Shown: piece after piece, positions 27,358 to 36,462 of the stretch
Layout: each line of letters begins with the position of its first letter
Position numbering within the stretch: position 1 is the first letter of the stretch
Assembly (NCBI GenBank): GCA_030373325.1
Contig: JAUCZB010000009.1
Span: 1-64,000 of the forward strand
DNA: 64,000 bases
Reading direction: 5' to 3'
Origin: Cyanobium sp. CZS25K
GTDB taxonomy: Bacteria > Cyanobacteriota > Cyanobacteriia > PCC-6307 > Cyanobiaceae
The notes under the pieces: generated by a model
The model's input: only the letters and a program-made list of their open reading frames with translations
Databases searched by the model: none
Told to the model about the DNA's origin: nothing
Translations under genes and position numbers: made by a program

Positions 27358-27797
27358 GGCAGCGCTGAGAAGCGTCGCAGCGCCTGGCTGCCCAGCTGCA
27401 CCTCCCGCAGCAGCAGCAGCACCGCCGTCATCAGCGAGCCCATCGCCAGCAAGAACAGCAGGGCCACCAAGGGGGTCAGGTCGATCGTGGCCAGGGTGCT
27501 GAGGAACAGCACCATCACCACCGTCGCCACCAGCAGGAAACTGGTGGCGGCAAAGGCGAAGGCCCTCGAGGCCAGGGTCATTCGCCGGCGGTGCAGTAGC
27601 AGTTCCCCCTGCAGCTCCCGCTCCTGGGCGACGCTGGCGGCCGGTTCCCCAGCCTTGAGCACCCGGGCCCGGTCGATGATGCGGGAGAGGCGGGTGGTGA
27701 TCACCCCGAGCAGGCCACTGATGCCCGCCAGCAGAAACACCGGCGTCACCGCCAGCCGGATCGTCTCTGCCAACCCCACGGAGTTCGGGTTGGTCAC
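27291..27797 (-). CDS. DUF2721 membrane protein
   Basis: A product of about 168 residues with three membrane segments: TIRLAVTPVFLLAGISGLLGV, SRAFAFAATSFLLVATVVMVL and LVALLFLLAMGSLMTAVLLLL. Between the first two is SRIIDRARVL and a helix with HRRR, the arrangement of DUF2721 proteins. The family is common in cyanobacteria and other bacteria and its function is unknown. GTG at 27797 is chosen because the conserved part begins soon after; a longer reading to 27890 is possible. The 3' end overlaps the CrtI-like gene tail to tail. Confidence 0.78.
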   Translation of the reverse strand: MTNPNSVGLAETIRLAVTPVFLLAGISGLLGVITTRLSRIIDRARVLKAGEPAASVAQERELQGELLLHRRRMTLASRAFAFAATSFLLVATVVMVLFLSTLATIDLTPLVALLFLLAMGSLMTAVLLLLREVQLGSQALRRFSALPHRSVRPMSSSSCRCCRALTKR

Positions 27798-27895
27798 CAG
27801 CAGGATCAACGGCAAGGATCCACAGCATGCGGTGAGCAACTTAGGGCGACGGACCCTGCCAGCCTGCCCCTGCGTTCGCCTGTCCCCCACTCGCC

Positions 27896-28312
27896 ATGAC
27901 CACGATCCTCTGCCGCTACGAAGGAGCCCTGCGCTGCGCGGCGGAGCACGCCGCCTCCGGCTCGCGGCTGATCACCGATGCCCCCGTGGACAACCAGGGC
28001 AAGGGCGAGGCGTTCTCCCCCACCGACCTGGTGGGCACGGCCCTGGCCACCTGCCTGCTCACGGTGATGGGGATCGTGGCCGAACGTCAGGGCATCCCCC
28101 TGGAGGGGGCCTCGGTGCGGCTGCAGAAGGGCATGAGCAGCAGCGGCGAGCGCCGCATCGCCCTGCTGGAGGCCTGGATCGACCTGCCGGCCGGCCTCGG
28201 GGCCGAGCAGCGCGAGGTGCTGATCCGCGCCGGCGAGAGCTGCCCGGTGAAGGTCAGTCTGGAAGGCTGCGTGCCGATGCGCCTGCACTGGACTCCGGCG
28301 GCGGCGGACTGA
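27896..28312 (+). CDS. OsmC/Ohr family protein
   Basis: A 138-residue OsmC-like protein. The two redox-active cysteines appear in ATCLLTVMGIVAE and ESCPVKVSL, with the conserved arginine in the N-terminal beta sheet. Family members reduce organic hydroperoxides with lipoamide or other thiols as donor. The N-terminal FSPTDLVGTALATC is typical of the OsmC rather than the Ohr subgroup. The gene ends inside the minus-strand gene 28254-28931 (59-base tail-to-tail overlap). The start is ATG at 27896. Confidence 0.9.
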   Translation: MTTILCRYEGALRCAAEHAASGSRLITDAPVDNQGKGEAFSPTDLVGTALATCLLTVMGIVAERQGIPLEGASVRLQKGMSSSGERRIALLEAWIDLPAGLGAEQREVLIRAGESCPVKVSLEGCVPMRLHWTPAAAD

Positions 28313-28931
28313 GGGTGACCCCCACCTCCAGCTGCTCGAGCGGGGCCTCGGGATCCACCGGCACCAGCAGCACCATGGTGCTGGCGGCGGGCCGGGTGCC
28401 GGGCTGCTCCTGAAGGATCTCCAGGGCCACCATCGTCTTGCGCCACTGCAGGATCTTCCCCTCCAGCAGGGCCACGAAGTCGTCGCAGCTCCAGCGGGCC
28501 CCCTCCCCGCGGCAGGGGTAGCGCTCCAGCACGTCGAGGATCTCCATCTCCCGCAGCGGCGCCGCGTCGGCCGGATCCCACACGAGCAGATCGTTGCCGT
28601 CGAGGGCATTGGCCTCCAGCAGACTGGCTTCGCTGGCCAGCAGGATGTCCAGGGCCATCTCATCGTCGTCGCGCTCGATGGCGGTGAGCAGGGCCTCCAG
28701 CACCAACTGGGTGTCGTCATCGAGCTGGTCGCAGTGCACGGTGAGCAGGCCCGTCACCGCCAGTTCGATCTCTTCGAGGGGCAGCACCATGGTCAGGGCC
28801 CGCAGGATCGCGCTGAGCACGTCGCCGGATTCCCCCTCGCTGGGCGTGCCCTCCAGGGCCAGATCGGGGTCGGCCATGAACCGTTCGATGGCCGCGAGCA
28901 CCAGGGCCTGCTCCGGAGAAGGGGGATGCAT
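28254..28931 (-). CDS. Conserved-looking acidic hypothetical protein
   Basis: A 225-residue acidic, mainly helical protein when started at the ATG at 28931 (MHPPSPEQ). The first 110 residues form leucine-rich helical repeats (AIERFMADPDLALEG, LEALLTAIERDDDEMALDILLASEASLL). The second half has RYPCRGEGARWSCDDFVALLEGKILQWRK, then a beta-rich stretch and a disordered tail. No enzyme motif or membrane segment is present and the family was not recognised. An upstream extension to 29009 is possible but unlikely. The 3' end overlaps the OsmC gene on the opposite strand. Confidence 0.7.
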   Translation of the reverse strand: MHPPSPEQALVLAAIERFMADPDLALEGTPSEGESGDVLSAILRALTMVLPLEEIELAVTGLLTVHCDQLDDDTQLVLEALLTAIERDDDEMALDILLASEASLLEANALDGNDLLVWDPADAAPLREMEILDVLERYPCRGEGARWSCDDFVALLEGKILQWRKTMVALEILQEQPGTRPAASTMVLLVPVDPEAPLEQLEVGVTLSPPPPESSAGASARSLPD

Positions 28932-29073
28932 CGATCCGGCCGCAATCGTGACGTAGCCCCACCATGGCGCCGCCGGCAGCAGGCTGCAGCGTGAATCCAA
29001 GACGACCAACAGGATGCTGATCAGCTCGGCCTTTCGCTCACCGATGCTGCAAGGGAGCTGATCGAGGCGGGAG

Positions 29074-29334
29074 TTGAAGACGACGGCCTACTTCCGGGAT
29101 GTGGTGTGCCAGAAACACCCTGGCATCGAGGAGGCCTGGATCCTGCAGGTGCTGGCCCAGCCCATGGAGGAGCGCCATCAGGCGGATGGTCGCCATGCCC
29201 TATGGGACCTGGTCCCGGAAGCACAGAATCTTGCGCTCAGGGTCATTACTCTTGAAGACCGAGAGACTGTTCACAACACCTTCTTTGATCGGAGTTTCCT
29301 CAGAGCCCGAGCCCGTCTGCAACATCCACCCTAA
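29074..29334 (+). CDS. Small protein paired with DUF2283 (toxin-antitoxin-like module)
   Basis: An 86-residue protein with KHPGIEEAWILQVLAQPMEE, a central WDLVPEAQNLALRVITLED and the C-terminal VHNTFFDRSF. This resembles small proteins that precede DUF2283 genes in bacteria, in which the pair is proposed to act as a toxin-antitoxin or stress module. The start is TTG at 29074; a 16-base gap separates it from the DUF2283 gene and supports co-transcription. The catalytic chemistry, if any, is unknown. Confidence 0.6.
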   Translation: MKTTAYFRDVVCQKHPGIEEAWILQVLAQPMEERHQADGRHALWDLVPEAQNLALRVITLEDRETVHNTFFDRSFLRARARLQHPP

Positions 29335-29350
29335 GCTGCGCCCCCGCGCC

Positions 29351-29566
29351 ATGAAGATCCGCTACTTCCTGGATACCGACACCCATTACATCGAACTGGC
29401 CGATCGGGTGAGCAGCAGCTCAGAGGCTGTCCGCGACAACCTGATCGTGGATTTCGATGCCCAGGGACAACCGGTTGGGGTGACGTTGGAGCACTACTCC
29501 CAGATCAGCGACAGCAGCACCATCGAGTCCCTGCTGCCAATCACCCCTGTTCTGCTGCCTGCTTGA
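29351..29566 (+). CDS. DUF2283 family protein
   Basis: A 71-residue protein that opens with MKIRYFLDTDTHYIELADR and continues with VDFDAQGQPVGVTLEHYSQ, the DUF2283 pattern (a two-layer alpha/beta domain with D-x-x-G-x-x-V-G). In other bacteria DUF2283 proteins are usually the second gene of a two-gene unit with a small DUF4258-type or related protein, and are assumed to be antitoxins. It follows the 29074-29334 gene by 16 bases. The start ATG at 29351 is the only one that keeps the conserved N-terminus. Confidence 0.82.
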   Translation: MKIRYFLDTDTHYIELADRVSSSSEAVRDNLIVDFDAQGQPVGVTLEHYSQISDSSTIESLLPITPVLLPA

Positions 29567-29630
29567 GCCGCTCCTCCAGGGGCAGGGGGGGCAGGGGGGC
29601 CAGGAGCACGTGCGTGGCAGGAAGCTGCCT

Positions 29631-29798
29631 TCACCCACGCAGCACTCCGGGCTGGCGGCGGGGCTGATCAGGCTCCTGTGGCACAAGCCGCGCCCGGGGC
29701 TAGCCGTCCTTCGCCAACAGGATGGTTTCGCCGGCATGGGCGGCGTCGATCAACCGCGAGAACGGGGTCTTGGCCTCATGAACGTTGACGGTGCGCAT
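29631..29798 (-). pseudogene. Phd/YefM-type antitoxin remnant with an in-frame TAG
   Basis: From the ATG at 29798 the frame reads MRTVNVHEAKTPFSRLID and ILLAKDG, the N-terminal Phd/YefM DNA-binding domain, then stops at TAG (29700-29702) after 32 codons. Reading through the TAG in the same frame gives PRARLVPQEPDQP and PGVLRG, which matches the usual continuation of Phd antitoxins (AKDGKPVARLV...PGVL), and ends at TGA 29631-29633. A lysine codon changed to TAG would explain it. The C-terminal toxin-binding part is also shortened and no toxin gene follows, so this is a decayed antitoxin. Confidence 0.75.
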
Positions 29799-29849
29799 GG
29801 CTGACGCTGCCGGTGGCGCCATGCTGGCCCCACCGGCTCGACCGATTCC

Positions 29850-31376
29850 ATGCCCCCAGCGGCTCCAGCCCTCGACCAGCTCCAGCAACACCTGCACACC
29901 ACCCGCCTGCTGGGCTCGATCAGCAGCACCCTCTATTTCGATCAGAACACGGTGATGCCCGCCGCCGGCGCCGCCTGGCGCGGCGAACAGCTGGCCCTGC
30001 TGGCGGCCCAGCTGCATGAGCGCCAGAGCAGTGCGGCCTACGCCGACCTGGTCGCCGCCGCCGAAGCCGAGCTCACGGCCGACGCCCCCCCGCAGCGGCG
30101 CCGCAACCTGCAGCTGCTGCGCCTGGAAATCGACCGCCAGTGCTGCCTCGATCCTGCCCTGGTCACCGCCCTGGCCCGGGCCCAGTCCCGCGGCAACGCG
30201 GTCTGGCAGGAGGCCAGAGCCGCCAACGACTTTGCCGCCTTCGCGCCGTCCCTGCGGGAGCTGCTCGAGCTGCGCCGGGAGCAGGCCGGCCAGCTGGCGG
30301 CGGCCGAGCCCGTGGCCCGCAGCCCCTGGGAAATCCTGGCCCAGCCCTTTGAGCCCGACATCAGCAAGGCACGGCTCCAGGAGCTGTTCGCGCCGCTGGC
30401 GGCGCAGCTGCCCGGCCTGCTGGAACAGGTGGCGGCTGCGCCTGCGCCCAGCCCGACGCAAGCCTTCGACCTGCCCGAAGCTCTTCAGGAGAGTCTCTGC
30501 AGCGAGCTGCTCGACGGCTGGGGCTACGACGGTCGCCGCTGCCAGCGCTCCCGCTCCGCCCACCCCTTTTCCTGCACCGTGGGCCCCGAAGACTTCCGCA
30601 TCACAACCCGCGTCGTGCGCGGCCAGCCGCTCTCGGCGTTCCTCGCCACCGCCCATGAATGGGGTCACTCCCTCTACGAGCAGGGTCTGCCCCGCAGCGA
30701 CGACCATTTCTTCCCCTGGCCCCTGGGGGAGGCCACCTCCATGGGGGTGCACGAGTCCCAGTCGCTGTTCTGGGAGTGCCGGGTGGCGCGCAGCCGTGCC
30801 TTCGCCGAGCGCTGGCATCCCCGCTTCCGACAAGGTCTGGGCTCCGACCCCTGGGGCGGTGTTCAGGGGTTCTGGCGGTCCTTCAATCCGCTGCGGCCGG
30901 GCCTGATCCGGGTGGAAGCCGACGAACTCAGCTACAGCCTGCACATCGTGCTGCGCTTCGAGCTGGAGCTGGCGCTGCTGGAGCAGGAGCTGCCGGTGGA
31001 GGAACTCCCCGGGCAATGGAACCGGCGCTTCAAGGACCTGCTGGGCCTGGTGCCGCCCAGCGATGCCGAAGGCTGCCTGCAGGACATCCATTGGGCCGAG
31101 GGCCTGTTCGGCTACTTCCCCTCCTATGCCCTGGGCCATCTGATCAGCGCCCAGATCTCCGAGGCCCTGGAGCAGGAGATCGGCCCGATCGAGACACTGG
31201 TTCGGGCAGGCCAGGAGTCGGCGCTGCAGGAGTGGCTTGCCGGGAGCGTCTGGCCCCTGGGCCGCTCGGTCAACGCCGAGCAGCTGGTGGAGCAGGTCAC
31301 GGGCCGGCCCCTGAGCTCGGAGGCTTTCCTCACCTACCTGCGCACCAAGGTGGGCCAGCTGGGCGAGGGGGCCTGA
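29850..31376 (+). CDS. M32-family metallocarboxypeptidase
   Basis: A 508-residue cytoplasmic metallopeptidase that removes C-terminal residues from peptides. The zinc motif HEWGH is near residues 268-272 in TAHEWGHSLYEQGL, and the third ligand glutamate lies in MGVHESQSLFWE about 30 residues later. The M32 signatures HPFSCTVGPEDFRITTRV and IRVEADELSYSLHI are also present. The length is normal for M32 (about 500). The start is ATG at 29850. A long antisense frame (29700-31139) spans this gene and is a GC shadow except for the Phd remnant. Confidence 0.95.
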   Translation: MPPAAPALDQLQQHLHTTRLLGSISSTLYFDQNTVMPAAGAAWRGEQLALLAAQLHERQSSAAYADLVAAAEAELTADAPPQRRRNLQLLRLEIDRQCCLDPALVTALARAQSRGNAVWQEARAANDFAAFAPSLRELLELRREQAGQLAAAEPVARSPWEILAQPFEPDISKARLQELFAPLAAQLPGLLEQVAAAPAPSPTQAFDLPEALQESLCSELLDGWGYDGRRCQRSRSAHPFSCTVGPEDFRITTRVVRGQPLSAFLATAHEWGHSLYEQGLPRSDDHFFPWPLGEATSMGVHESQSLFWECRVARSRAFAERWHPRFRQGLGSDPWGGVQGFWRSFNPLRPGLIRVEADELSYSLHIVLRFELELALLEQELPVEELPGQWNRRFKDLLGLVPPSDAEGCLQDIHWAEGLFGYFPSYALGHLISAQISEALEQEIGPIETLVRAGQESALQEWLAGSVWPLGRSVNAEQLVEQVTGRPLSSEAFLTYLRTKVGQLGEGA

Positions 31377-31430
31377 AGCGGCTCTGCCGGGGCCCGCTGC
31401 CTAAGATGCCGCCGCCGAAAAGCCCCCACC

Positions 31431-32018
31431 ATGGCGAACATCGATCACGCCCCCAGCCGCACCATGCTGAACCTGCTGCATGTGCTGCCGGCCTTCGCCG
31501 ATGAGGCCGAGCTGCGACTCAACGCCATCGTGGAGCTCAACTCCAACACGATCAACAAGTACGAGCTGATCACCGAAACCGGCCACCTGAAGCTGGATCG
31601 GGTCGGCTATTCCTCCCTGGCCTACCCCTTCGCCTACGGCTGCATCCCCCGCACCTGGGACGAGGACGGCGACCCGCTCGACATCGAGATCGTCGGCGTC
31701 ACAGAACCCCTGGTGCCCGGCAGCCTGGTGGAGGCCCGCATCATCGGCATCATGTGCTTCGACGACGGCGGCGAGGTGGACGACAAGGTGATCGCCGTGC
31801 TGGCCGACGACAAGCGCATGGATCACATCACAAGCTATTCCCAGCTCGGTGAGCACTGGCTCAAGGAGACCCAGTACTACTGGGAGCACTACAAGGATCT
31901 GAAGAAGCCTGGCACCTGCAAGGTCAACGGCTTCCACGACACCGGCGAGGCGGTTCGCATCATCAAGGAATGCGAGAATCGCTATCTTTCCGCCATCGCT
32001 CCCCGTCTGGTCGGCTGA
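31431..32018 (+). CDS. ppa: Family I inorganic pyrophosphatase
   Basis: A 195-residue soluble enzyme that hydrolyses pyrophosphate and drives biosynthesis. The active-site motifs are visible: KYELI near residue 44, GYSSLAYPFAYGCIPRTWDEDGDPLDIEIV with three metal-binding aspartates, and DDKVIAVLADDKR. The C-terminal region includes HYKDLKKPGTCKV. All catalytic residues of cytoplasmic PPase appear to be present. The start is ATG at 31431; 54 bases separate it from the M32 peptidase. Confidence 0.96.
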   Translation: MANIDHAPSRTMLNLLHVLPAFADEAELRLNAIVELNSNTINKYELITETGHLKLDRVGYSSLAYPFAYGCIPRTWDEDGDPLDIEIVGVTEPLVPGSLVEARIIGIMCFDDGGEVDDKVIAVLADDKRMDHITSYSQLGEHWLKETQYYWEHYKDLKKPGTCKVNGFHDTGEAVRIIKECENRYLSAIAPRLVG

Positions 32019-32096
32019 CGTCCGCCCCGGCAGCACCCTCCCACCGGCGGCCCTGCCGGACCTCCTGACCCATCCCTTACTGATCCGGTTCCGCCC

Positions 32097-32714
32097 ATGT
32101 CGCGCTCCCTGGCCCTCTGCCTGCTTCTGACCACCGGCTGGGGTGCCGCCATGGCCACCGCGGCACGGGCCGTCGAACCGCCCCTTCTTGTCCCCACAGC
32201 CGCCGCCTCGTCCCCGGCGATCCTCAGCCCGACCCCTGGAAGCCCGGCCGGCCCCGGCCAGGCCTCACCCTCACCGGCCACCCCCGCTCCGGAAAAGGCC
32301 ACCGTCACCAGCACCCGGGAGATCGTGCTGGAGCTGGGCAAGCGCACGATCAGCCTTCGGGACAACGGCAAGGTGCTGGGCAGCTGGCCCGTCGCCATCG
32401 GCGATTCCCGCACCCCCACCCCCAAAGGACGCTTCCTGGTGGAGACCAAGGTGGTCAATCCCCAGTACCAGAGCACGGCGAGCGGCAAGATCAACCCCAC
32501 CAAGGGCCCCAACGGCCCCCTGGGCGACCGCTGGATCGGCTTCAAGAAAAGCGGCCCCAACCAGTACGGCATCCACGGCACCCCCAGCGCCTGGGCCTGG
32601 ACCGTCACCTCCCGCTCCGCCGTCACCAACGGCTGTGTCCGGATGCTCACCCCCCATGTGCGCGCCCTGTTCGATCAGGTGGACGTCGGAACGCCGGTGG
32701 TGGTGAAACCCTGA
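32097..32714 (+). CDS. L,D-transpeptidase (YkuD domain), exported
   Basis: A 205-residue protein with a signal peptide (LALCLLLTTGWGAAMATAARA), then a proline/alanine/serine-rich linker (about 30-75), and a YkuD domain. The catalytic motif is complete: YGIHGTP, then SAVTNGCVRM with Cys near 180 as nucleophile. The enzyme forms 3-3 crosslinks in peptidoglycan or attaches proteins to it. The proline-rich linker probably spans the distance to the wall. The start ATG at 32097 begins the signal peptide. Confidence 0.93.
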   Translation: MSRSLALCLLLTTGWGAAMATAARAVEPPLLVPTAAASSPAILSPTPGSPAGPGQASPSPATPAPEKATVTSTREIVLELGKRTISLRDNGKVLGSWPVAIGDSRTPTPKGRFLVETKVVNPQYQSTASGKINPTKGPNGPLGDRWIGFKKSGPNQYGIHGTPSAWAWTVTSRSAVTNGCVRMLTPHVRALFDQVDVGTPVVVKP

Positions 32715-32860
32715 ACGCTGCAAGCTGATCCCGGGGAAATGGTCAGCGACCGAAAAGATTCTGGAGATTGCGCCAGAACGCTTTGATGTCTGGGTGCTAA
32801 CACCTAATCTTTCTCAACTCGATTCCAGGTGGCATCCTCCGATGCTGCTGTTTTCCACCC

Positions 32861-33031
32861 ATGTTCGATTCCAGCAACCAACCCACCACCGACCAGCTCA
32901 ACAGCACGTCACTCAAGTGGGGCAACGATGGTGAGCTCTCCGAACTGGACCTGCAGCGCATCCTCGGCCTGCTCTCTCAGGCCGATCCCGTCGCCGAAGC
33001 CTTGATGGAGAGCCGCTCCGAAGCGGCCTGA
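32861..33031 (+). CDS. Small acidic protein (56 residues)
   Basis: A 56-residue open frame from ATG to TGA with a serine/threonine/asparagine-rich start (MFDSSNQPTTDQLN) and an acidic helical second half ([19 protein letters not shown]). Its last 55 bases overlap the 3' end of the ClC channel gene on the other strand. The upstream gap of 146 bases after the L,D-transpeptidase could hold a promoter. No family was recognised and no Shine-Dalgarno is visible, so it may be real or a chance frame. Confidence 0.45.
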   Translation: MFDSSNQPTTDQLNSTSLKWGNDGELSELDLQRILGLLSQADPVAEALMESRSEAA

Positions 33032-35016
33032 AAGACCCGGGCCTGGGCCCTGGCCATGCCATCGCGGCTGGCCACCCCCCGCAACCGGCTGACGGCGAGT
33101 CCGCCTGCCGGCAGGCCATGGGGCAGGTGCGCACAGGATCCTCCTGGCACCTCGAAGACCGGCAGCTGACGCAGGCCATTGGGTCTGAGCTGGTCTTCGA
33201 GCCGATCGAGCGCGACCCCCATCGGCAACCACACCAACTCGGTCCGCACGCAATTCTCCAGCCGCAACGGTCCCGTCCTGGCCAGCTCGGAGGACAGCCC
33301 GCGCTGCAGATCCCCGATCGTCACCAGTCCCTGGGCGAGGCCGGCCCTCTCCACCAGCAGGCAGTGACCATGGCTTTCGATCAACCTGGCCAGGGCGGCT
33401 GACGCCGCCATCGCGGCCGGCAGCACCAGGGGAGCCTCCGGCTCGAACGCCTCTTCCACGGCGATGCCCGCCAGCTGGCTGCGCCGCCGTTCTTCGAGGG
33501 GATCAGGGCCCATCAGGCCGGGATCGTGGATGCCCTGCCAGCGCTCCACCAAGGCGGCACTGAGGCCGGCCGCCGCCATCAGCGGCAGCACGATGCGGAT
33601 GTCACGGGTGAGTTCGAACAGCAGCAGCAGGGCGGTGAGCGGTGCCCTGGCGCTGCCGGCCAGCACGGCCGCCATGCCGACCATCGCGTAGGCAGGAGGC
33701 TCGGCCACCGGCAGATCCAGGCCGCCGCTGCCCAGCACCTGGCCATAGCAGTTGCCCAGCACAGCGCCCAGGAAGAGGGAAGGGGCGAACCCGCCCCCCA
33801 CGAAGCCGGTGGCGTTGCTGACGGTGGTGGCCACCAGCTTGACGCCGATCAGGGCCACCAGGGTGAGCAAGGGGATGCCGCCGTCCCGGCCCAGCAGCGC
33901 TTCGATCGTGTCGTAGCCGACCCCCAGCACCTGGGGGAACACCAGGGCCATGGCCCCGAGGGCCGCCCCTCCCAGGGCCGTGGGCAGACCCGGCGGCAGC
34001 CGCTGCACCACGGACTGGACCCGTTCATCGCGGCCGGCCGCCAGCAGCCGGATCAGCAGCCACGACATCAGGCTGGCCAGCAGACCCAGCCCCAGGTAGA
34101 GGGGCAGCTCCAGCGGCGAGCGCACCTCGTAGGCGGGCAGGCGCAGAATCGGCGTGTCACCGAGGCAGAGCTGGGTGACCAGGGCGGAGGCCACCGCCGC
34201 CACCAGCACCGCCCGCAGGCTGGGACGTCCCGGGATGGTGCTGTAACTGCCCTCGAAGGCGAAGAACACCCCGGCGATGGGGGCCTTGAATCCGGCCGCC
34301 AGGCCCGCCGCCACCCCGGCGGCCACCAGTGCCTTCTGGGCCTGGGGGGAAAGACGTCCCTTCAGGGCCACCCAGAGGCCGATGTTGCCCCCGCCTTCCA
34401 CACTCGGTCCCTCCGGCCCCAGGGAAGCCCCGCTGCCCAGGCTGAGGGACGCCGCCACCAGGCGCAGCAGGGGCAAGCGCGGCTCTCCCCCCTGGCGGCC
34501 GTCGGCGATCGCCATCAGGCTGGAGAGGCCCGGGCCGATGCTGCCGGCGAGATGGCGCAGCAGGCCCACCGCCAGACCGCCCAGGGTCGGCACCACCACC
34601 ACCGGCCAGAGGGCGAGCCAGTCGGGCGGGGTGGGCAGGCTGATCGGCGGGGGTTGCGGCGGCGGAGGTGGTGCCGTCGCCAGCAGGCCGATGCCATCGA
34701 GACCGAGCTGGAGCAAAGCCCGCAGGGGGGTGCCACTGTCGGGTGCCAGGGGCGGCAGATCAATCGACGGCAGGTCGGCGGGGGTGGCCGGCGAGGAGCG
34801 CCCGATCACCAGCAGTCCCTCCACGAACGGGCCGAAGAGAAAATTGTTGATGAACCCGAGCAGCTCGTGGAACCCCACCACCGCCAGGCCGGTCAGGGTG
34901 CCGACCAGGGCCGCCCAGGCCAGCAGGTTCCACTGGAAGGGAAGACCGCGCAGGTCGGCATCGGACCCAGAGGCGCGGGGGCCGGCGGCCTCAGCTTCCG
35001 GAGCGGACGGTGGCAA
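32977..35016 (-). CDS. ClC-type chloride channel/antiporter with CBS domains
   Basis: A 679-residue membrane protein of the ClC family. The chloride-filter motifs are present: [14 protein letters not shown] (G-x-x-GPEGP with the gating Glu) and [15 protein letters not shown] (GGxFxP). Hydrophobic helices run from about residue 25 to 490, and the C-terminal 190 residues contain two CBS-like repeats that bind adenine nucleotides. An extended proline-rich loop ([13 protein letters not shown]) interrupts the first helices. The start is ATG at 35016, giving a 26-base overlap with the hemC stop. Transport direction (channel or H+/Cl- exchanger) is not decidable from sequence, but the gating Glu favours an antiporter. 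Confidence 0.9.
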   Translation of the reverse strand: MPPSAPEAEAAGPRASGSDADLRGLPFQWNLLAWAALVGTLTGLAVVGFHELLGFINNFLFGPFVEGLLVIGRSSPATPADLPSIDLPPLAPDSGTPLRALLQLGLDGIGLLATAPPPPPQPPPISLPTPPDWLALWPVVVVPTLGGLAVGLLRHLAGSIGPGLSSLMAIADGRQGGEPRLPLLRLVAASLSLGSGASLGPEGPSVEGGGNIGLWVALKGRLSPQAQKALVAAGVAAGLAAGFKAPIAGVFFAFEGSYSTIPGRPSLRAVLVAAVASALVTQLCLGDTPILRLPAYEVRSPLELPLYLGLGLLASLMSWLLIRLLAAGRDERVQSVVQRLPPGLPTALGGAALGAMALVFPQVLGVGYDTIEALLGRDGGIPLLTLVALIGVKLVATTVSNATGFVGGGFAPSLFLGAVLGNCYGQVLGSGGLDLPVAEPPAYAMVGMAAVLAGSARAPLTALLLLFELTRDIRIVLPLMAAAGLSAALVERWQGIHDPGLMGPDPLEERRRSQLAGIAVEEAFEPEAPLVLPAAMAASAALARLIESHGHCLLVERAGLAQGLVTIGDLQRGLSSELARTGPLRLENCVRTELVWLPMGVALDRLEDQLRPNGLRQLPVFEVPGGSCAHLPHGLPAGGLAVSRLRGVASRDGMARAQARVFQAASERLSIKASATGSA

Positions 35017-35944
35017 AGATCTCCTCCAGGATCTCCCCGGCCCCCTGGGAACGCAGTGTGCCCGCCAGCGCCACCCCGATCGCCTCTGGATCGGCGGCCG
35101 GCCCGCGGCAGCTGTCCCGCAGCAGGCGCTGGCCGTCGATGCTGGCCACCATGCCGGTCAGCACGAGCTCGTCGTTCTCGAAGTGGGTGTTGACGCCGAT
35201 CGGCACCTGGCAGCCACCTTCCAGGCTGCGCAGGAAGGCCCGCTCGGCCAGGCAGCGACGGGCGGTGGGCAGGTGCTGAAGCACACCGATGGTGTCCAGC
35301 ACGGCCTGATCGCCATCGCGGCACTCGATCCCCAGGGCCCCCTGACCCACGGCATGGAGCGAAATCGAGGGATCAATCAATTCATGGATGCGATCCCCCA
35401 GACCGAGCCGGGTGAGCCCGGCCGCCGCCAGGATCAGGCAGTCGTAGACGCCGGCGTCCAGCTTTTCCAGGCGGGTGATCACGTTGCCCCGCACGTCCTT
35501 GAATACCAGATGGGGGTAGTGGTGGCGCAGCTGGGCAAGGCGCCGCAGGGAGCTGGTGCCCACCACGCTGCCCTCCGGCAGGGTGGCGAGGGTGCGGTCC
35601 CGGTGCCGTTCATGCACCACCAGGGCATCGGCGGGATCCTCCCGCTCGGTGATGCAGCCCAGGATCAGCCCCTCCGGCAGGTTGGTGGGCAGGTCCTTGA
35701 GGCTGTGGACGGCGATGTCGGCCCGGTCGACCAGCATCTGGGCCTCCAGTTCCTTGGTGAACAGGCCCTTGTCGCCGATCTTGGCCAGGGCCACGTCGAG
35801 GATCTTGTCCCCCTGGGTGGCCATCGCCTCGATCGCGATGGTCAGGTCCGGATGGGCCCGGGAGAGTTCGTCCCGCACCCAGTGGGTCTGGACCATGGCC
35901 AGCTGGCTGCGGCGGGAGGCGATGCGCAGGGTGGAGCTGGTCAT
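34991..35944 (-). CDS. hemC: Porphobilinogen deaminase (hydroxymethylbilane synthase)
   Basis: A 317-residue enzyme that joins four porphobilinogens into hydroxymethylbilane in the tetrapyrrole pathway shared by heme and chlorophyll. The N-terminus [18 protein letters not shown], the [18 protein letters not shown] and AVHSLKDLP segments and the cofactor-binding cysteine in EGGCQVPIG are all present. The start at ATG 35944 (MTSSTLRIA) gives the family length; an earlier in-frame start to 35980 is unlikely. It is first in a two-gene run whose second gene is the ClC channel. Confidence 0.97.
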   Translation of the reverse strand: MTSSTLRIASRRSQLAMVQTHWVRDELSRAHPDLTIAIEAMATQGDKILDVALAKIGDKGLFTKELEAQMLVDRADIAVHSLKDLPTNLPEGLILGCITEREDPADALVVHERHRDRTLATLPEGSVVGTSSLRRLAQLRHHYPHLVFKDVRGNVITRLEKLDAGVYDCLILAAAGLTRLGLGDRIHELIDPSISLHAVGQGALGIECRDGDQAVLDTIGVLQHLPTARRCLAERAFLRSLEGGCQVPIGVNTHFENDELVLTGMVASIDGQRLLRDSCRGPAADPEAIGVALAGTLRSQGAGEILEEIFATVRSGS

Positions 35945-36051
35945 CGGACGCTTCGGGCGGCAGCGACGGCTGCCAGGCAACAGCCGACAAGCCTACGGAC
36001 CGGCCTGTCGCTGGCTGAAGCCAGCGGACGGAACGTGATCAGCTGATGGGA

Positions 36052-36462
36052 TCAGGCGAACAGATCGAGGGGCAGGGGCCCCCAGGTGTCCTCGGCATCC
36101 GGATCGGAGGCCCCATGGCCGGTGATCAGGATCCCCTCGCCGAGGCCATCCTCCCGGCGCAGGTGGAAGAGTCCGGTGCGCTGGTTGCCCTTCAGAAACA
36201 CCGCTCCGGGCTCCCCCTCGCCCTCCTCCCCAGCGCTGAGCTTGGGCCACCCCTGGGCCGTCTCGAGCTGACGCAGGGCCGTCAGGGCCGCCCCCGCCGA
36301 CGGCGCCATGATGCCGATCGTGAACCAGGTGCAGGCCCCCAGCAGGGGCGTGAGCTCCTCCCGCAGCCGCAGGGCCCCTTCGCCATCGAGGCGAGGGGCG
36401 GATCGCAGGCCTCGCAGGCCCCGGAGCCCAGCCAGGCCGGTGATCGGGAGGTCGGTCGTCAA
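36052..36462 (-). CDS. DUF1824 family protein
   Basis: A 136-residue protein matching DUF1824, a cyanobacterial family: an N-terminal helical region with LREELTPLLGACTWFTIGIMAPS (the IxAxS turn), then GAVFLKGNQRTGLF and the closing GPLPLDLF motif. Function is unknown. The TTG at 36462 starts within the stop of the PAP2 gene (TTGA overlap) and gives the normal length; an extended frame to 36870 would run inside PAP2. Coupling with the upstream phosphatase is thus likely. Confidence 0.72.
   Translation of the reverse strand: MTTDLPITGLAGLRGLRGLRSAPRLDGEGALRLREELTPLLGACTWFTIGIMAPSAGAALTALRQLETAQGWPKLSAGEEGEGEPGAVFLKGNQRTGLFHLRREDGLGEGILITGHGASDPDAEDTWGPLPLDLFA

Noticed and set aside
29700..31139. 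479-codon minus frame spanning the M32 peptidase
   Set aside because: Only its last 32 codons are meaningful (Phd remnant). The remainder is an antisense shadow of the peptidase gene.
32026..32062. Inverted repeat CCGGCAG/CTGCCGG after ppa as a terminator
   Set aside because: The loop is about 19 bases and no T-run follows.
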